From the IMG/VR virus record IMGVR_UViG_3300045996_000529, positions 1 to 42,354 of that record: 42,354 nucleotides of DNA, one strand, 5' to 3'. Made by a program: the position numbers and the translations under genes. The stretch comes from a virus. Below the pieces are notes generated by a model that did no database searches, was not told where the DNA came from, and saw nothing but the letters and a program-made list of their open reading frames with translations. Shown piece by piece: positions 35,225 through 41,863 of this stretch; the first letter of the stretch is position 1, and the number at the start of each line of letters is the position of its first letter.

Positions 35225-35838
35225 GCATCGGTGACAACACCATCGCTGCCTACGCCGCCGAACTCATGGACCTTGAGGATGCGGTAGACGCCGCTCAGGG
35301 CGACAAGAAGTTCTTCTTCGAGAACGCCCGCGAGGCGCACGGCAAGGACTTCGCCAAGTCGCTCAAGCTGGCGGTTAAGATCGCCCGGACCGAGCCGGAG
35401 AAACTGCAAGAGGCGGAGGCCGTCGAAGCCGAGGCAGAACGCTTCCTCGGGATCATCCGGCAGGGCCTCGCAGCGCGCGGCGCGCGTACACGAGAAATCA
35501 TTGAAGAATTTCCGCCCGAAACGGCGGATCAAGTCCCCGCAACCACCAATGGAGGCTCTGATGAGTCCGAAGCATCTGCTGAGCTTGTAAACCTCGATCG
35601 CCGGCATCAGTCCGATGATGGCTCCCATGATGGGGCCGCCCTTGGCGGGGATCAGCGCCAAGTCACTCCCGAAACCAACCATGCGCCCGCCGAGAGCGCA
35701 GCTGATGAAATCTCGGTTCCCAAACCCAAGCGCATCACCTTCAACGACAAGCCGCATCCTGACTGCCTCGATACTGATCGGTGCGGCGGGCTGTCGAACC
35801 TAGGTCTGTGCCAGCGGTGCAAGGAAGCGGCGGCATGA
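35221..35838 (+). CDS. GapR (DUF2312)-like protein with zinc-binding tail
   Basis: A 205-residue protein. Residues 1-85 (AAELMDLEDAVDAAQGDKKF; ENAREAHGKDFAKSLKLAVK; EAEAERFLGIIRQG) look like the coiled coil of GapR/DUF2312, an alphaproteobacterial protein that grips overtwisted DNA; the match is one of pattern, not certain. The middle (95-165) is disordered and acidic. The last 45 residues contain CLDTDRCGGLSNLGLCQRCK, a four-cysteine zinc site. It may organise DNA at the replication fork or regulate the operon. Overlaps its neighbours. Confidence 0.55.
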   Translation: MSIGDNTIAAYAAELMDLEDAVDAAQGDKKFFFENAREAHGKDFAKSLKLAVKIARTEPEKLQEAEAVEAEAERFLGIIRQGLAARGARTREIIEEFPPETADQVPATTNGGSDESEASAELVNLDRRHQSDDGSHDGAALGGDQRQVTPETNHAPAESAADEISVPKPKRITFNDKPHPDCLDTDRCGGLSNLGLCQRCKEAAA

Positions 35839-35930
35839 CCCGCGACTCCGACACCATCATTGCCCTGCGTGCTGTCGCACTGGTGCTCGCCGGGCTGAAC
35901 CTCGCTCAAGCGCTGGGCTGGCTCGCATGA
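35835..35930 (+). CDS. 31-residue membrane peptide
   Basis: MTRDSDTIIALRAVALVLAG then LNLAQALGWLA: one short membrane segment. Start overlaps the upstream stop (ATGA). Not recognised. Confidence 0.5.
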   Translation: MTRDSDTIIALRAVALVLAGLNLAQALGWLA

Positions 35931-36329
35931 CGGGTCCACTCCATCATCAGACGGAACTGCATAGCCGCGACGGGGCTGGTCGCGTGGGGCTTTGCTATGC
36001 AGTTGCGCCTGCGGATGGTCCGCAGGGATTGCAGAGTGGCTTCTTGCCCTTCTGTTTGACTGACCTCCCTGTTCACTTGGCCGGGGTTCGCCCCGGTCAC
36101 TTTTCCAGTTTCACCCATCCGCTGGCGGGCTCCTCCCTCCAACGTCAGCGGTGCCACGGGCGACCGGTCGAGCATCGCGCTCCCGGTCGCTTCCGTGTGC
36201 CTCTTAATTCTCGCAAGCAGAGCGCCATCAACGCCGTCCAAAGCTATCTGGCCGATCTGCCTAAAACTCACCGTTCCCTCTCCTGTGTCTCGGGCTTCGA
36301 TGCCCACAGACAACCACGAGAGGCCGAAC
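35931..36329. other. gene-poor stretch with a terminator
   Basis: About 400 bases between coupled genes. Frames are open on both strands (plus 35927-36376, minus 35906-36367), but neither has a ribosome site or recognisable protein. A clear terminator lies at 36079-36104. It resembles the leader between cro and the replication genes in lambda, where termination (tR) is controlled. Confidence 0.55.
36079..36104 (+). terminator. rho-independent terminator in the early rightward operon
   Basis: GGCCGGGG (36079-36086) pairs with CCCCGGTC (36091-36098) around a TTCG loop, with one G-U pair; TTTT follows at 36101-36104. Genes downstream would need read-through or antitermination. Confidence 0.75.
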
Positions 36330-36752
36330 ATGAAGTCCCCGAAAATCGAGCATTTGGTGCAGCCCATGACTGTTGAAGCAGCCAGTGACTACGCCCGGCG
36401 CATCCACGGCTTTCTAGAAGCTGGTGTGCGTGACCCGGAAGAACTCGACTTCTCCTACGATGCCTTTGAACGCCAGTACGGCCTAGGACGTTGGACCATC
36501 GAGCATCTGCGCAAGGGCAGGGCCAAGACGTGCGACGTGGGCATCTTCGCCAGCATGCGCGCCGCCTACATTGACCTGTGCGAGCGCCAGGTGACGAAAC
36601 TCCAGCACCAGATCGCAATTGAGAGGGCCACCGGCGATGACACTCTGGAAGATTTGGAAACTGAGGCTCGCGCTCTGGCTGCGAAAATTCAGGCCAAAAA
36701 AGCGGGGCTGAGATTGTCGCGTCCCTCTCACGGAAGAGAGGGGGCGGAATGA
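36330..36752 (+). CDS. hypothetical protein with C-terminal coiled coil
   Basis: A 140-residue protein; ATG at 36330 is preceded by GAGAGG seven bases upstream. Residues 13-35 and 45-62 (YDAFERQYGLGRWTIEHLRK) suggest a helix-turn-helix-like segment; residues 85-125 are a coiled coil; the end is basic. It overlaps the next gene. It may be a DNA-binding regulator after the terminator. Not recognised. Confidence 0.62.
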   Translation: MKSPKIEHLVQPMTVEAASDYARRIHGFLEAGVRDPEELDFSYDAFERQYGLGRWTIEHLRKGRAKTCDVGIFASMRAAYIDLCERQVTKLQHQIAIERATGDDTLEDLETEARALAAKIQAKKAGLRLSRPSHGREGAE

Positions 36753-37096
36753 GCGACAACGGTCCAGTTAGCGTCGAAGTCAGAACGTGGCCGCTCGGGG
36801 GATATGCGCCTGGTGGGTACTACTGCATTTGCGGGCAATGCCGGAAGCAATTTGAAGGCGACAAGCGGGCCTCCGAATGCCTCGATTGCGCCGTCCGCAA
36901 TGCCAAGGCTTTGATTGAAAGTCAGGCGTCCGAACTCAAGACCCTCACGACCTCTGGCGTCATCGAAGTCGCCATCCGAAACCCGAGCGTTGCCGAATAC
37001 ATGCGGCATTGGGAAGGGCGCGCGGAGAAGGCTGAGGCGGCTCTGGAGATGGCGAACAAGGAAATCGCGTTCATCGTCTCAGGAGGCGCGAAATGA
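36749..37096 (+). CDS. zinc-finger protein with coiled coil
   Basis: A 115-residue protein with cysteines CICGQCRK near residue 26 and CLDCAV near 46, a likely four-cysteine zinc site, followed by a long helix (RNAKALIESQASELKTL) and a second one at the end. It overlaps the next gene (ATGA). Probably DNA- or protein-binding; no family recognised. Confidence 0.62.
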   Translation: MSDNGPVSVEVRTWPLGGYAPGGYYCICGQCRKQFEGDKRASECLDCAVRNAKALIESQASELKTLTTSGVIEVAIRNPSVAEYMRHWEGRAEKAEAALEMANKEIAFIVSGGAK

Positions 37097-37248
37097 CCTC
37101 CCAAGCATGGCCCCTCCGCATTCACGCTGTGCGCCTCAAGCGTAAGTCGCGCTACCGCTCCCCATCCGCCTTCAATCTCACCACCAGCAAGCTTCTACGC
37201 GCCTCTCTCGGTGCAACCTTCAAGCTATCAGAGAAGGGTATGGGATGA
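37093..37248 (+). CDS. 51-residue basic protein
   Basis: MTSQAWPLRIHAVRLKRKSR, then YRSPSAFNLTTSKLL and a short C-terminal part. It is basic, without a signal or membrane segment. It is coupled to both neighbours by ATGA overlaps, which supports that it is real. Confidence 0.5.
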   Translation: MTSQAWPLRIHAVRLKRKSRYRSPSAFNLTTSKLLRASLGATFKLSEKGMG

Positions 37249-38225
37249 CGTTCCGACGCGAAATTCTGGCGGAGGGCGTCGAGGTGTATCTCGGGGATTG
37301 CCTTGAGGTGCTGCCGACGCTTGGCAAGTTCGACGCCTGCGTAACCGACCCTCCTTATGGCGTCCTAGACGAAGAGTGGGACGACATGGACGAGCAGGAA
37401 TTGTCTCGGTTCACCATGTCGTGGCTCGCTCAGGTCCGGGCGCATTCTGACACCGGGGTATTCTTCTTCGGTGAGAGAACAAGGCAGACGATAAGTCCCC
37501 TTCTACATAGCATTTTCCCGGTTGTGCGCCAAGTGATTTGGAACAAAGGCGGCGGAAATATCGCGGATGATGGGCTGTTCTACAGCTACGAGTCCGCCTA
37601 CTTTTGCCACCCCGTTCGGACCTGGAGCGTGGTCGAGCCTAAGACCTTAGCCGTGGCCTCCCTCATTCGGCAGGGACGGGAACGGGCGGGTCTGTCGCGC
37701 GGTGGCGTCGACATGGTTATCCGAGGCAAGAAAACGGGCCTCTGCTACCGCTGGGAAGAGGCTTGCTGTCTGCCCACCGAAGAGCAGTCGGTACCGCTCA
37801 AGGCCCTCCTGAACCTCGGGGAAGACTTCGACTCCGCTATCGCAGAGGCTCGGTACTCCCGAGACAACGTGGTCGCGCTGGCGCAGGCCCAGACCGCGAA
37901 GAACGCCGCCAAGTTTACAGACGTTCTCTCCTTTCCAGTCCCGACCCGCAAACAGCATCCGACCGAGAAGCCGGTACCGCTCATGCGCTGCCTTGTCGAA
38001 GTGGCGGCGGAGAGCGGAGCAACTGTGCTCGATCCTTTCATGGGGTCCGGGACCACTGGCGTTGCCGCTGTGGGTACCGGCCGCTCTTTCACCGGCATCG
38101 AGCGAGAGCCGAAGTTCTTCGACATCGCCTGCAAGCGCATCGAGGCATCGCTGCGGCAGGCCGATTTGTTCATCTCGCAACCCACGGCCCAACAGCTTTC
38201 CATTCTCGACGGGGATGCAGCATGA
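37245..38225 (+). CDS. DNA methyltransferase, beta-class (DPPY)
   Basis: A 326-residue adenine-N6 or cytosine-N4 methyltransferase. Motif IV DPPY lies at residues 35-38 and the SAM-binding motif DPFMGSGTTGVAA near 265; the order IV-then-I puts it in the beta class. Between them is an insert (about 140-225) with an HTH-like target-recognition domain (LIRQGRERAGLSRGGVDMVI; YRWEEACCLPTEE). HPTEKPVPLMRCLVEVA is the typical motif X. No restriction enzyme is beside it, so it is an orphan that may protect phage DNA or alter host regulation. Confidence 0.9.
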   Translation: MTFRREILAEGVEVYLGDCLEVLPTLGKFDACVTDPPYGVLDEEWDDMDEQELSRFTMSWLAQVRAHSDTGVFFFGERTRQTISPLLHSIFPVVRQVIWNKGGGNIADDGLFYSYESAYFCHPVRTWSVVEPKTLAVASLIRQGRERAGLSRGGVDMVIRGKKTGLCYRWEEACCLPTEEQSVPLKALLNLGEDFDSAIAEARYSRDNVVALAQAQTAKNAAKFTDVLSFPVPTRKQHPTEKPVPLMRCLVEVAAESGATVLDPFMGSGTTGVAAVGTGRSFTGIEREPKFFDIACKRIEASLRQADLFISQPTAQQLSILDGDAA

Positions 38226-38728
38226 GCGAGTGGCGGACAAGCCCGAGCTTCCCGGACTATGAAGTGTCTGAGGACGGGCGCGTTAGGCGGCGGTCGCAAT
38301 CGCGCACACGGTCGGCTGGCAGCATGCTCAAGGGCAAGCTGGCCTATGGCTACTGGCGATACGCCCTGCGCCATGAGGGGCGGCCCTACAATCGGGGCGC
38401 GCACATGCTTGTGTGTGAGGCTTGGCACGGGCCAAGACCTTCCCCTGATCACATTCCCGCGCATTGGGATGGGGATCGGCTCAACAACCACTTCGCAAAC
38501 CTCCGGTGGGCAACAGAGACCGAGAATGCGGCCGATAGGGAGCGACACGGGGCCACGGCTCGCGGGGAGCGGCATGGCCGAGCAGTGCTTACTGCTTCGG
38601 TTGTCCGGCTAATCCGCGAGAGGTGCGCTGCCGGTGTAAGCCGAAAGCAAATTGCCGAAGCTGCCGGAGTGTCGAGAGCGGCAGTCTATGGAGTGCTTTC
38701 CGGGAGGACGTGGTCCCATGTCCAGTGA
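38222..38728 (+). CDS. HNH endonuclease (NUMOD4-type) with C-terminal HTH
   Basis: A 168-residue protein starting in an ATGA overlap. Residues 1-40 (EWRTSPSFPDYEVSEDGRVR) are a NUMOD4 domain. The HNH core follows: AHMLVCEAWHGPRPSPDHIP, then AHWDGDRLNNHFANLRWATE. The last 50 residues (VRLIRERCAAGVSRKQIAEA; AGVSRAAVYGVLSG) form a helix-turn-helix. This is a free-standing homing endonuclease architecture. It sits between the methyltransferase and RusA and probably arrived as a mobile gene. Confidence 0.82.
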   Translation: MSEWRTSPSFPDYEVSEDGRVRRRSQSRTRSAGSMLKGKLAYGYWRYALRHEGRPYNRGAHMLVCEAWHGPRPSPDHIPAHWDGDRLNNHFANLRWATETENAADRERHGATARGERHGRAVLTASVVRLIRERCAAGVSRKQIAEAAGVSRAAVYGVLSGRTWSHVQ

Positions 38729-39134
38729 AGCCGCATTCCAGGCTGCTGTCGAAGCCGGGCTCTTCGCCGGATTGGCTATGCCGCCGCGCGTCGTGACCCT
38801 CGATTGGCCTGCGAAGCCGCTGAGCCCGAATGCGCGCGTGCATTGGTCTGTCAAGGCGAAGGCGGTGAGCTACGCGCGGTCGCTGGCCTATTGGACCACC
38901 CGAGAGGTTGTCGGGCCTCCGCGCAAGGGCTGGACCGGGGCGAAACTGGCTATCACCTTTTGCCCGCCAGATCGCCGCCGTCGCGATGACGACAATGCCA
39001 TCGGAGCATTCAAAGCCTATCGCGATGGAATAGCCGACGCGCTCGGTGTGGACGACCACAAATTCCAATGCAGCTACGCGTTTTCCGAACCCGTCAAAGG
39101 CGGAGCCGTGCGCGTCGAGATACGCCCTATCTAG
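38718..39134 (+). CDS. rusA: RusA-family Holliday junction resolvase
   Basis: A 138-residue protein starting at 38718 inside the end of the HNH gene. Visible: PAKPLSPNARVHWSVKAKAV, TFCPPDRRRRDDDNAIGAFK and AYRDGIADALGVDDHKFQ. The aspartates of the DDDN and the later DGIADALGVDD bind metal in RusA. It cleaves Holliday junctions left by recombination or replication before packaging. It belongs with Bet, NinB and the SSB-like protein, although these lie in the other operon. Confidence 0.88.
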   Translation: MSSEAAFQAAVEAGLFAGLAMPPRVVTLDWPAKPLSPNARVHWSVKAKAVSYARSLAYWTTREVVGPPRKGWTGAKLAITFCPPDRRRRDDDNAIGAFKAYRDGIADALGVDDHKFQCSYAFSEPVKGGAVRVEIRPI

Positions 39135-39179
39135 AACCCAACTACGCCGGTCGGGGGATCGGCAGAAAGTGTGTGCTCC

Positions 39180-39788
39180 ATGAGTGATCTTTCGACGTTC
39201 GCCGGGCAGGCGGAACACTATGCAGCAGTGCGGGCAAGGTTGATGGGCGGCGTTCGTCGCCAGTCCCTCCCGCCGCCGCGCGAAGCCCCGGTTGCGCGCA
39301 TGGTGGTGCCCGTGCCGTTCGACTTCATCAGCAAGCCTAGCTGGAAGTCGCTGCTTCGCTTCGTCTCCCTCAAGACCGGCATTGGCGAGAGCGACATCAT
39401 GGGGCGGGAGCGCGGCTTGGTACTGGCGCACGGCCGATCGATGCTCATGAGCCTTATGCGCAGCCACCAGGGAATGACCTACGAGGCCATCTGCACGTTC
39501 TGGGGCTACGAGGCGTCGGCTGTTCTCAGTGCCGTCAAGCGGTACGAGAGCGGTAAGTCGGCAGAGCGTTTCACCAAGATCATCGCCCGCCGCGCGCGTG
39601 GCCCGAGCCGACCGAAGCGCGCCCGCGTCCCGTTCGCTACCAAGTGGACCGAAGACGAGATTGCCGAGGCGCAGCAGATGCGGGCGTCCGGGGCGTTGCT
39701 GAAAGACCTCGCGGAGTATTTCGGCGTCAGCGAAAACGCCGTTGGGGCCATGTTGCAGCGGGCGGCGAAGCGAGGGACGGTGCAATGA
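39180..39788 (+). CDS. DnaA-domain-IV-like / GcrA-like HTH fusion
   Basis: A 202-residue protein (ATG 39180). Residues 54-122 (WKSLLRFVSLKTGIGESDIM; RERGLVLAHGRSMLMSLMRS; YEAICTFWGYEASAVLSAVK) follow the pattern of DnaA domain IV, the part that binds DnaA boxes. A basic linker is followed at 154-195 by TKWTEDEIAEAQQMRASGAL and LAEYFGVSENAVGAMLQR, close to the start of GcrA, an alphaproteobacterial cell-cycle regulator. No DnaA ATPase domain is present. It could bind the phage origin or host oriC and influence replication. The gap 39135-39179 has no clear signal. Confidence 0.62.
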   Translation: MSDLSTFAGQAEHYAAVRARLMGGVRRQSLPPPREAPVARMVVPVPFDFISKPSWKSLLRFVSLKTGIGESDIMGRERGLVLAHGRSMLMSLMRSHQGMTYEAICTFWGYEASAVLSAVKRYESGKSAERFTKIIARRARGPSRPKRARVPFATKWTEDEIAEAQQMRASGALLKDLAEYFGVSENAVGAMLQRAAKRGTVQ

Positions 39789-40105
39789 CCGATTGTCCAT
39801 GTTGCGGCCAGTCTGTTTCTGGTGCTGTGCCGGTTGGCGGGCTCAAGGCGCTTTTGCGGGGCCAGCCGACCGCCGAGGCCATCATTGACGTACTTGCGAA
39901 GGTTTACCCAAGCGGGCTCCCCCGGCAGGCCATCGCCGATCGCGTCTACGCAAGGCTTTCGTCTGGCGGGCCTCCGAGCGCGGAGAACGTCATTTCCGTA
40001 ACGCTGCACCGACTGCGTCCCTTGCTCAAAGATAGCGGCTGGCGAGTGGCTGGCGCTCGCGGGCGGAACGGTAGCATCAAACTTCAGAGGATCACCCAAC
40101 AATGA
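39785..40105 (+). CDS. winged-helix protein with N-terminal zinc knuckle
   Basis: A 106-residue protein starting in an ATGA overlap. It begins MTDCPCCGQ (a CxCC zinc site) and has a winged helix like the DNA-binding domain of OmpR-type regulators: LPRQAIADRVYARLSSGGPP, then ENVISVTLHRLRPLLKDSGW. It should bind DNA. It is coupled to the DnaA/GcrA-like gene and to the replication-like gene behind it, and may take part in origin control or late regulation. Confidence 0.68.
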   Translation: MTDCPCCGQSVSGAVPVGGLKALLRGQPTAEAIIDVLAKVYPSGLPRQAIADRVYARLSSGGPPSAENVISVTLHRLRPLLKDSGWRVAGARGRNGSIKLQRITQQ

Positions 40106-40446
40106 CCAACGTCCTCCACCTCTTTGCTGAACCTACTGCTGTAGCTGAACCGTCTAGGTTTGCTGAGTTGTGGGCGACGTGGCCGCGCAAGGATGGGAAG
40201 GCTGTCGCCCGCGCGAAGTTCGACGCCATCGTTCGCGGCGGGTTCCAGACTAAGACGCTGGACAAGCCGTCCGGGCAATACATGGACATGGAGCTTACGG
40301 CGACGGCTGAGGAGATTATCGCCGGGGCGAAAGCCTACATGAAATCCCAGATCGATACCCGGACGTACCGGCTCAAGGATGATGGGAAGTTCATTCCTCA
40401 CTTATCCACGTGGCTCGGCCGCGCGGGTTGGGAGGACTGGGCTTGA
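40102..40446 (+). CDS. replication-protein C-terminal domain protein
   Basis: A 114-residue protein with the pattern FAELWATWPRKDGKAVARAK, then a helix ATAEEIIAGAKAYMKSQID and the end FIPHLSTWLGRAGWEDW. This domain is usually the C-terminal part of phage replication initiators or helicase loaders; here it stands alone without the HTH part, which may be supplied by the preceding gene. Its 3' end overlaps a minus-strand gene (40398). A near DnaA box TTATCCACG lies at 40402-40410 within it. Confidence 0.65.
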   Translation: MTNVLHLFAEPTAVAEPSRFAELWATWPRKDGKAVARAKFDAIVRGGFQTKTLDKPSGQYMDMELTATAEEIIAGAKAYMKSQIDTRTYRLKDDGKFIPHLSTWLGRAGWEDWA

Positions 40447-40655
40447 CGCCGGGAAAGCTCGTTACGGGCCGCCACGACCATACTGAAAAGCTGGGACGCC
40501 TGATGGCTCGGCGCGGGGATTTCTCTCGCCACCCGTTCAACCGCGTCAGTGAACATGGTGAGGAGCCTGTCTTCCGGCGACAGGGTCGCCAGCTTGACTG
40601 TGTTGAAGTCCTCCACCAACCGCTTATAGGCAGCGTACACTTCGTCTGGCGTCAT
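40398..40655 (-). CDS. hypothetical helical protein
   Basis: An 85-residue protein of helices (YAAYKRLVEDFNTVKLATLS; RLLTMFTDAVERVAREIP) with a disordered basic end. ATG overlaps the stop of the gene at 40652 (ATGA). Second of a two-gene minus operon facing the replication-like gene. Not recognised. Confidence 0.6.
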   Translation of the reverse strand: MTPDEVYAAYKRLVEDFNTVKLATLSPEDRLLTMFTDAVERVAREIPAPSHQASQLFSMVVAARNELSRRQAQSSQPARPSHVDK

Positions 40656-40858
40656 GGCTTGGCGCGCTCCCGGCGCTTGATTTCCCGCTCGATGGCTTCG
40701 CGGATCATGTCGAGGCGAGGTTCACCATCCGCCAGCACGGCGTCAATGCGCTGCATAGTCCCCGCCACAAGCGAGAGCCGCATCTGCTCATCGAATTCCT
40801 TTTTCCGTCCCACGCGGTGGGTTGTGGCGGCTTCCAACAATTTCGTCAATTCCCTCAA
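40652..40858 (-). CDS. small helical protein, possible regulator
   Basis: A 68-residue basic helical protein (MRELTKLLEAATTHRVGRKK; LDMIREAIEREIKRRERAKP). It is the first gene leftward from the control region with three GGTACC boxes, so it could be the protein that binds them. No clear HTH is seen. Not recognised. Confidence 0.58.
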   Translation of the reverse strand: MRELTKLLEAATTHRVGRKKEFDEQMRLSLVAGTMQRIDAVLADGEPRLDMIREAIEREIKRRERAKP

Positions 40859-40865
40859 TTTTTCG

Positions 40866-40917
40866 GGTACCTGCTATTGACCGTAACGGGTACCGGTTAT
40901 AGTGTCAATCAGGTACC
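40866..40917. promoter_or_regulatory. divergent promoters with three GGTACC boxes at 23-bp spacing
   Basis: GGTACC occurs at 40866-40871, 40889-40894 and 40912-40917, exactly 23 bases apart. Rightward TTGACC (40877-40882) lies 17 bases before TAGTGT (40900-40905). Leftward TTGACA (40908-40903) lies 17 bases before TACGGT (40885-40880). The middle box sits in both spacers. This looks like an operator or iteron array. Confidence 0.7.
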
Positions 40918-40935
40918 GGATTGGAGCGCCGAAAA

Positions 40936-41058
40936 GTGAGTGAACAACTGGTTCAGGATATGGGGTTTCACCTCGTGGTCGTGCCATTCGCCATCATGGC
41001 GGGCGGCATGGCGCTGCTGTTCGGCGTGATGATCGCAGCGGCGTGGTTCAGCAAATGA
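40936..41058 (+). CDS. 40-residue membrane protein
   Basis: GTG at 40936 with GGAG nine bases upstream; a polar start (SEQLVQDMGFHLVVVPFAIM) leads into AGGMALLFGVMIAAAWFSK, one membrane segment. It overlaps the next gene (ATGA). Not recognised. Confidence 0.55.
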   Translation: MSEQLVQDMGFHLVVVPFAIMAGGMALLFGVMIAAAWFSK

Positions 41059-41681
41059 ACACCACCATGTCACTGGCGGAGAAAGATGCCGTGCTTGCCC
41101 TTGGGCACCATTGCATTTCGGGCGACATGCTCACCGCCGCACACGCCAAACTCCTTCTGTCGGTAATGGCTCGGCTTGAGGAAGACCTGAAGTACGCAAC
41201 GGCCGCCCTCGACCGGGAGACGACCCGCAGGCTGGCGTTGGACGACGCGATTGCGGTCAAAGGCGGCACTGAGCATGCCCCGACGCAGGATGCCTACGAC
41301 GCCGCCTGCGTGGCTTTAGGGAAGCATCGCGCGCGGGCTGAGACAGCGGTGGGGCTGGCGCGCGTCATTCTCGACGCATGGTGCGAGGGGAATGAGGATT
41401 GGGACTCTGCTCACGACATGACGCGCTATCGCGCCATGCTCGCTGCGACAGCCGCGCGGGCTGAGTGCCTGCCGTCCGAGTTCTACTGCTGGAACCACAT
41501 GGACTACGCGCCACGTGACCGCGTGATTTTCGCGGGCGATGCCGCCAACGGATACACCGCCAAGGTCATTTGGAACGGCGCTGAGTGGGAGTGCGTGGAC
41601 TACCGCGACGAACCCACCGGGGTCGGCTTCTACCCAACGCACTGGCATCTGATCGACACAGTACCGGGGGTGCCAGAGTGA
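41055..41681 (+). CDS. hypothetical protein with DUF551-like C-terminus
   Basis: A 208-residue protein. The N-terminal 140 residues are helical (LSVMARLEEDLKYATAALDR; AARAECLPSEFYCW). The last 65 (MDYAPRDRVIFAG; AKVIWNGAEWECVDY; FYPTHWHLID) follow the DUF551-like layout: A-P-R-D, a W-rich strand and a final W-H-L. It is a fusion of a helical part with this module. It overlaps the next gene (GTGA). Confidence 0.66.
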   Translation: MNTTMSLAEKDAVLALGHHCISGDMLTAAHAKLLLSVMARLEEDLKYATAALDRETTRRLALDDAIAVKGGTEHAPTQDAYDAACVALGKHRARAETAVGLARVILDAWCEGNEDWDSAHDMTRYRAMLAATAARAECLPSEFYCWNHMDYAPRDRVIFAGDAANGYTAKVIWNGAEWECVDYRDEPTGVGFYPTHWHLIDTVPGVPE

Positions 41682-41863
41682 ACTGCCGCTTCGTCAGTTT
41701 TGTCTGTTTGGTGCTGCTTATCCCCGTGGCCTTGCCGCTGGCTGGCCTCGGGCTTGCCCTCCGTCTCGCGGGGAGTGCCCTTTTGTGGCTGTCCGCTTGG
41801 TACGTCGAAGGCGTCGATTTTGTGGACCGTCTCCTCTCGGGAGGTGTCACCCACAAAGAATAA
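41678..41863 (+). CDS. small membrane protein
   Basis: A 61-residue protein starting with GTG in a GTGA overlap. It has two hydrophobic segments (VSFVCLVLLIPVALPLAGLG; LRLAGSALLWLSAWYV) and a short polar end. It is the last gene before the non-coding junction region. Not recognised. Confidence 0.6.
   Translation: MNCRFVSFVCLVLLIPVALPLAGLGLALRLAGSALLWLSAWYVEGVDFVDRLLSGGVTHKE

Noticed and set aside
35906-36367. Minus-strand frame of 153 codons (and plus frame 35927-36376) in the early gap
   Set aside because: Neither has a ribosome site or known domain, and both run antisense or out of frame into the gene at 36330; left as uncertain gap.
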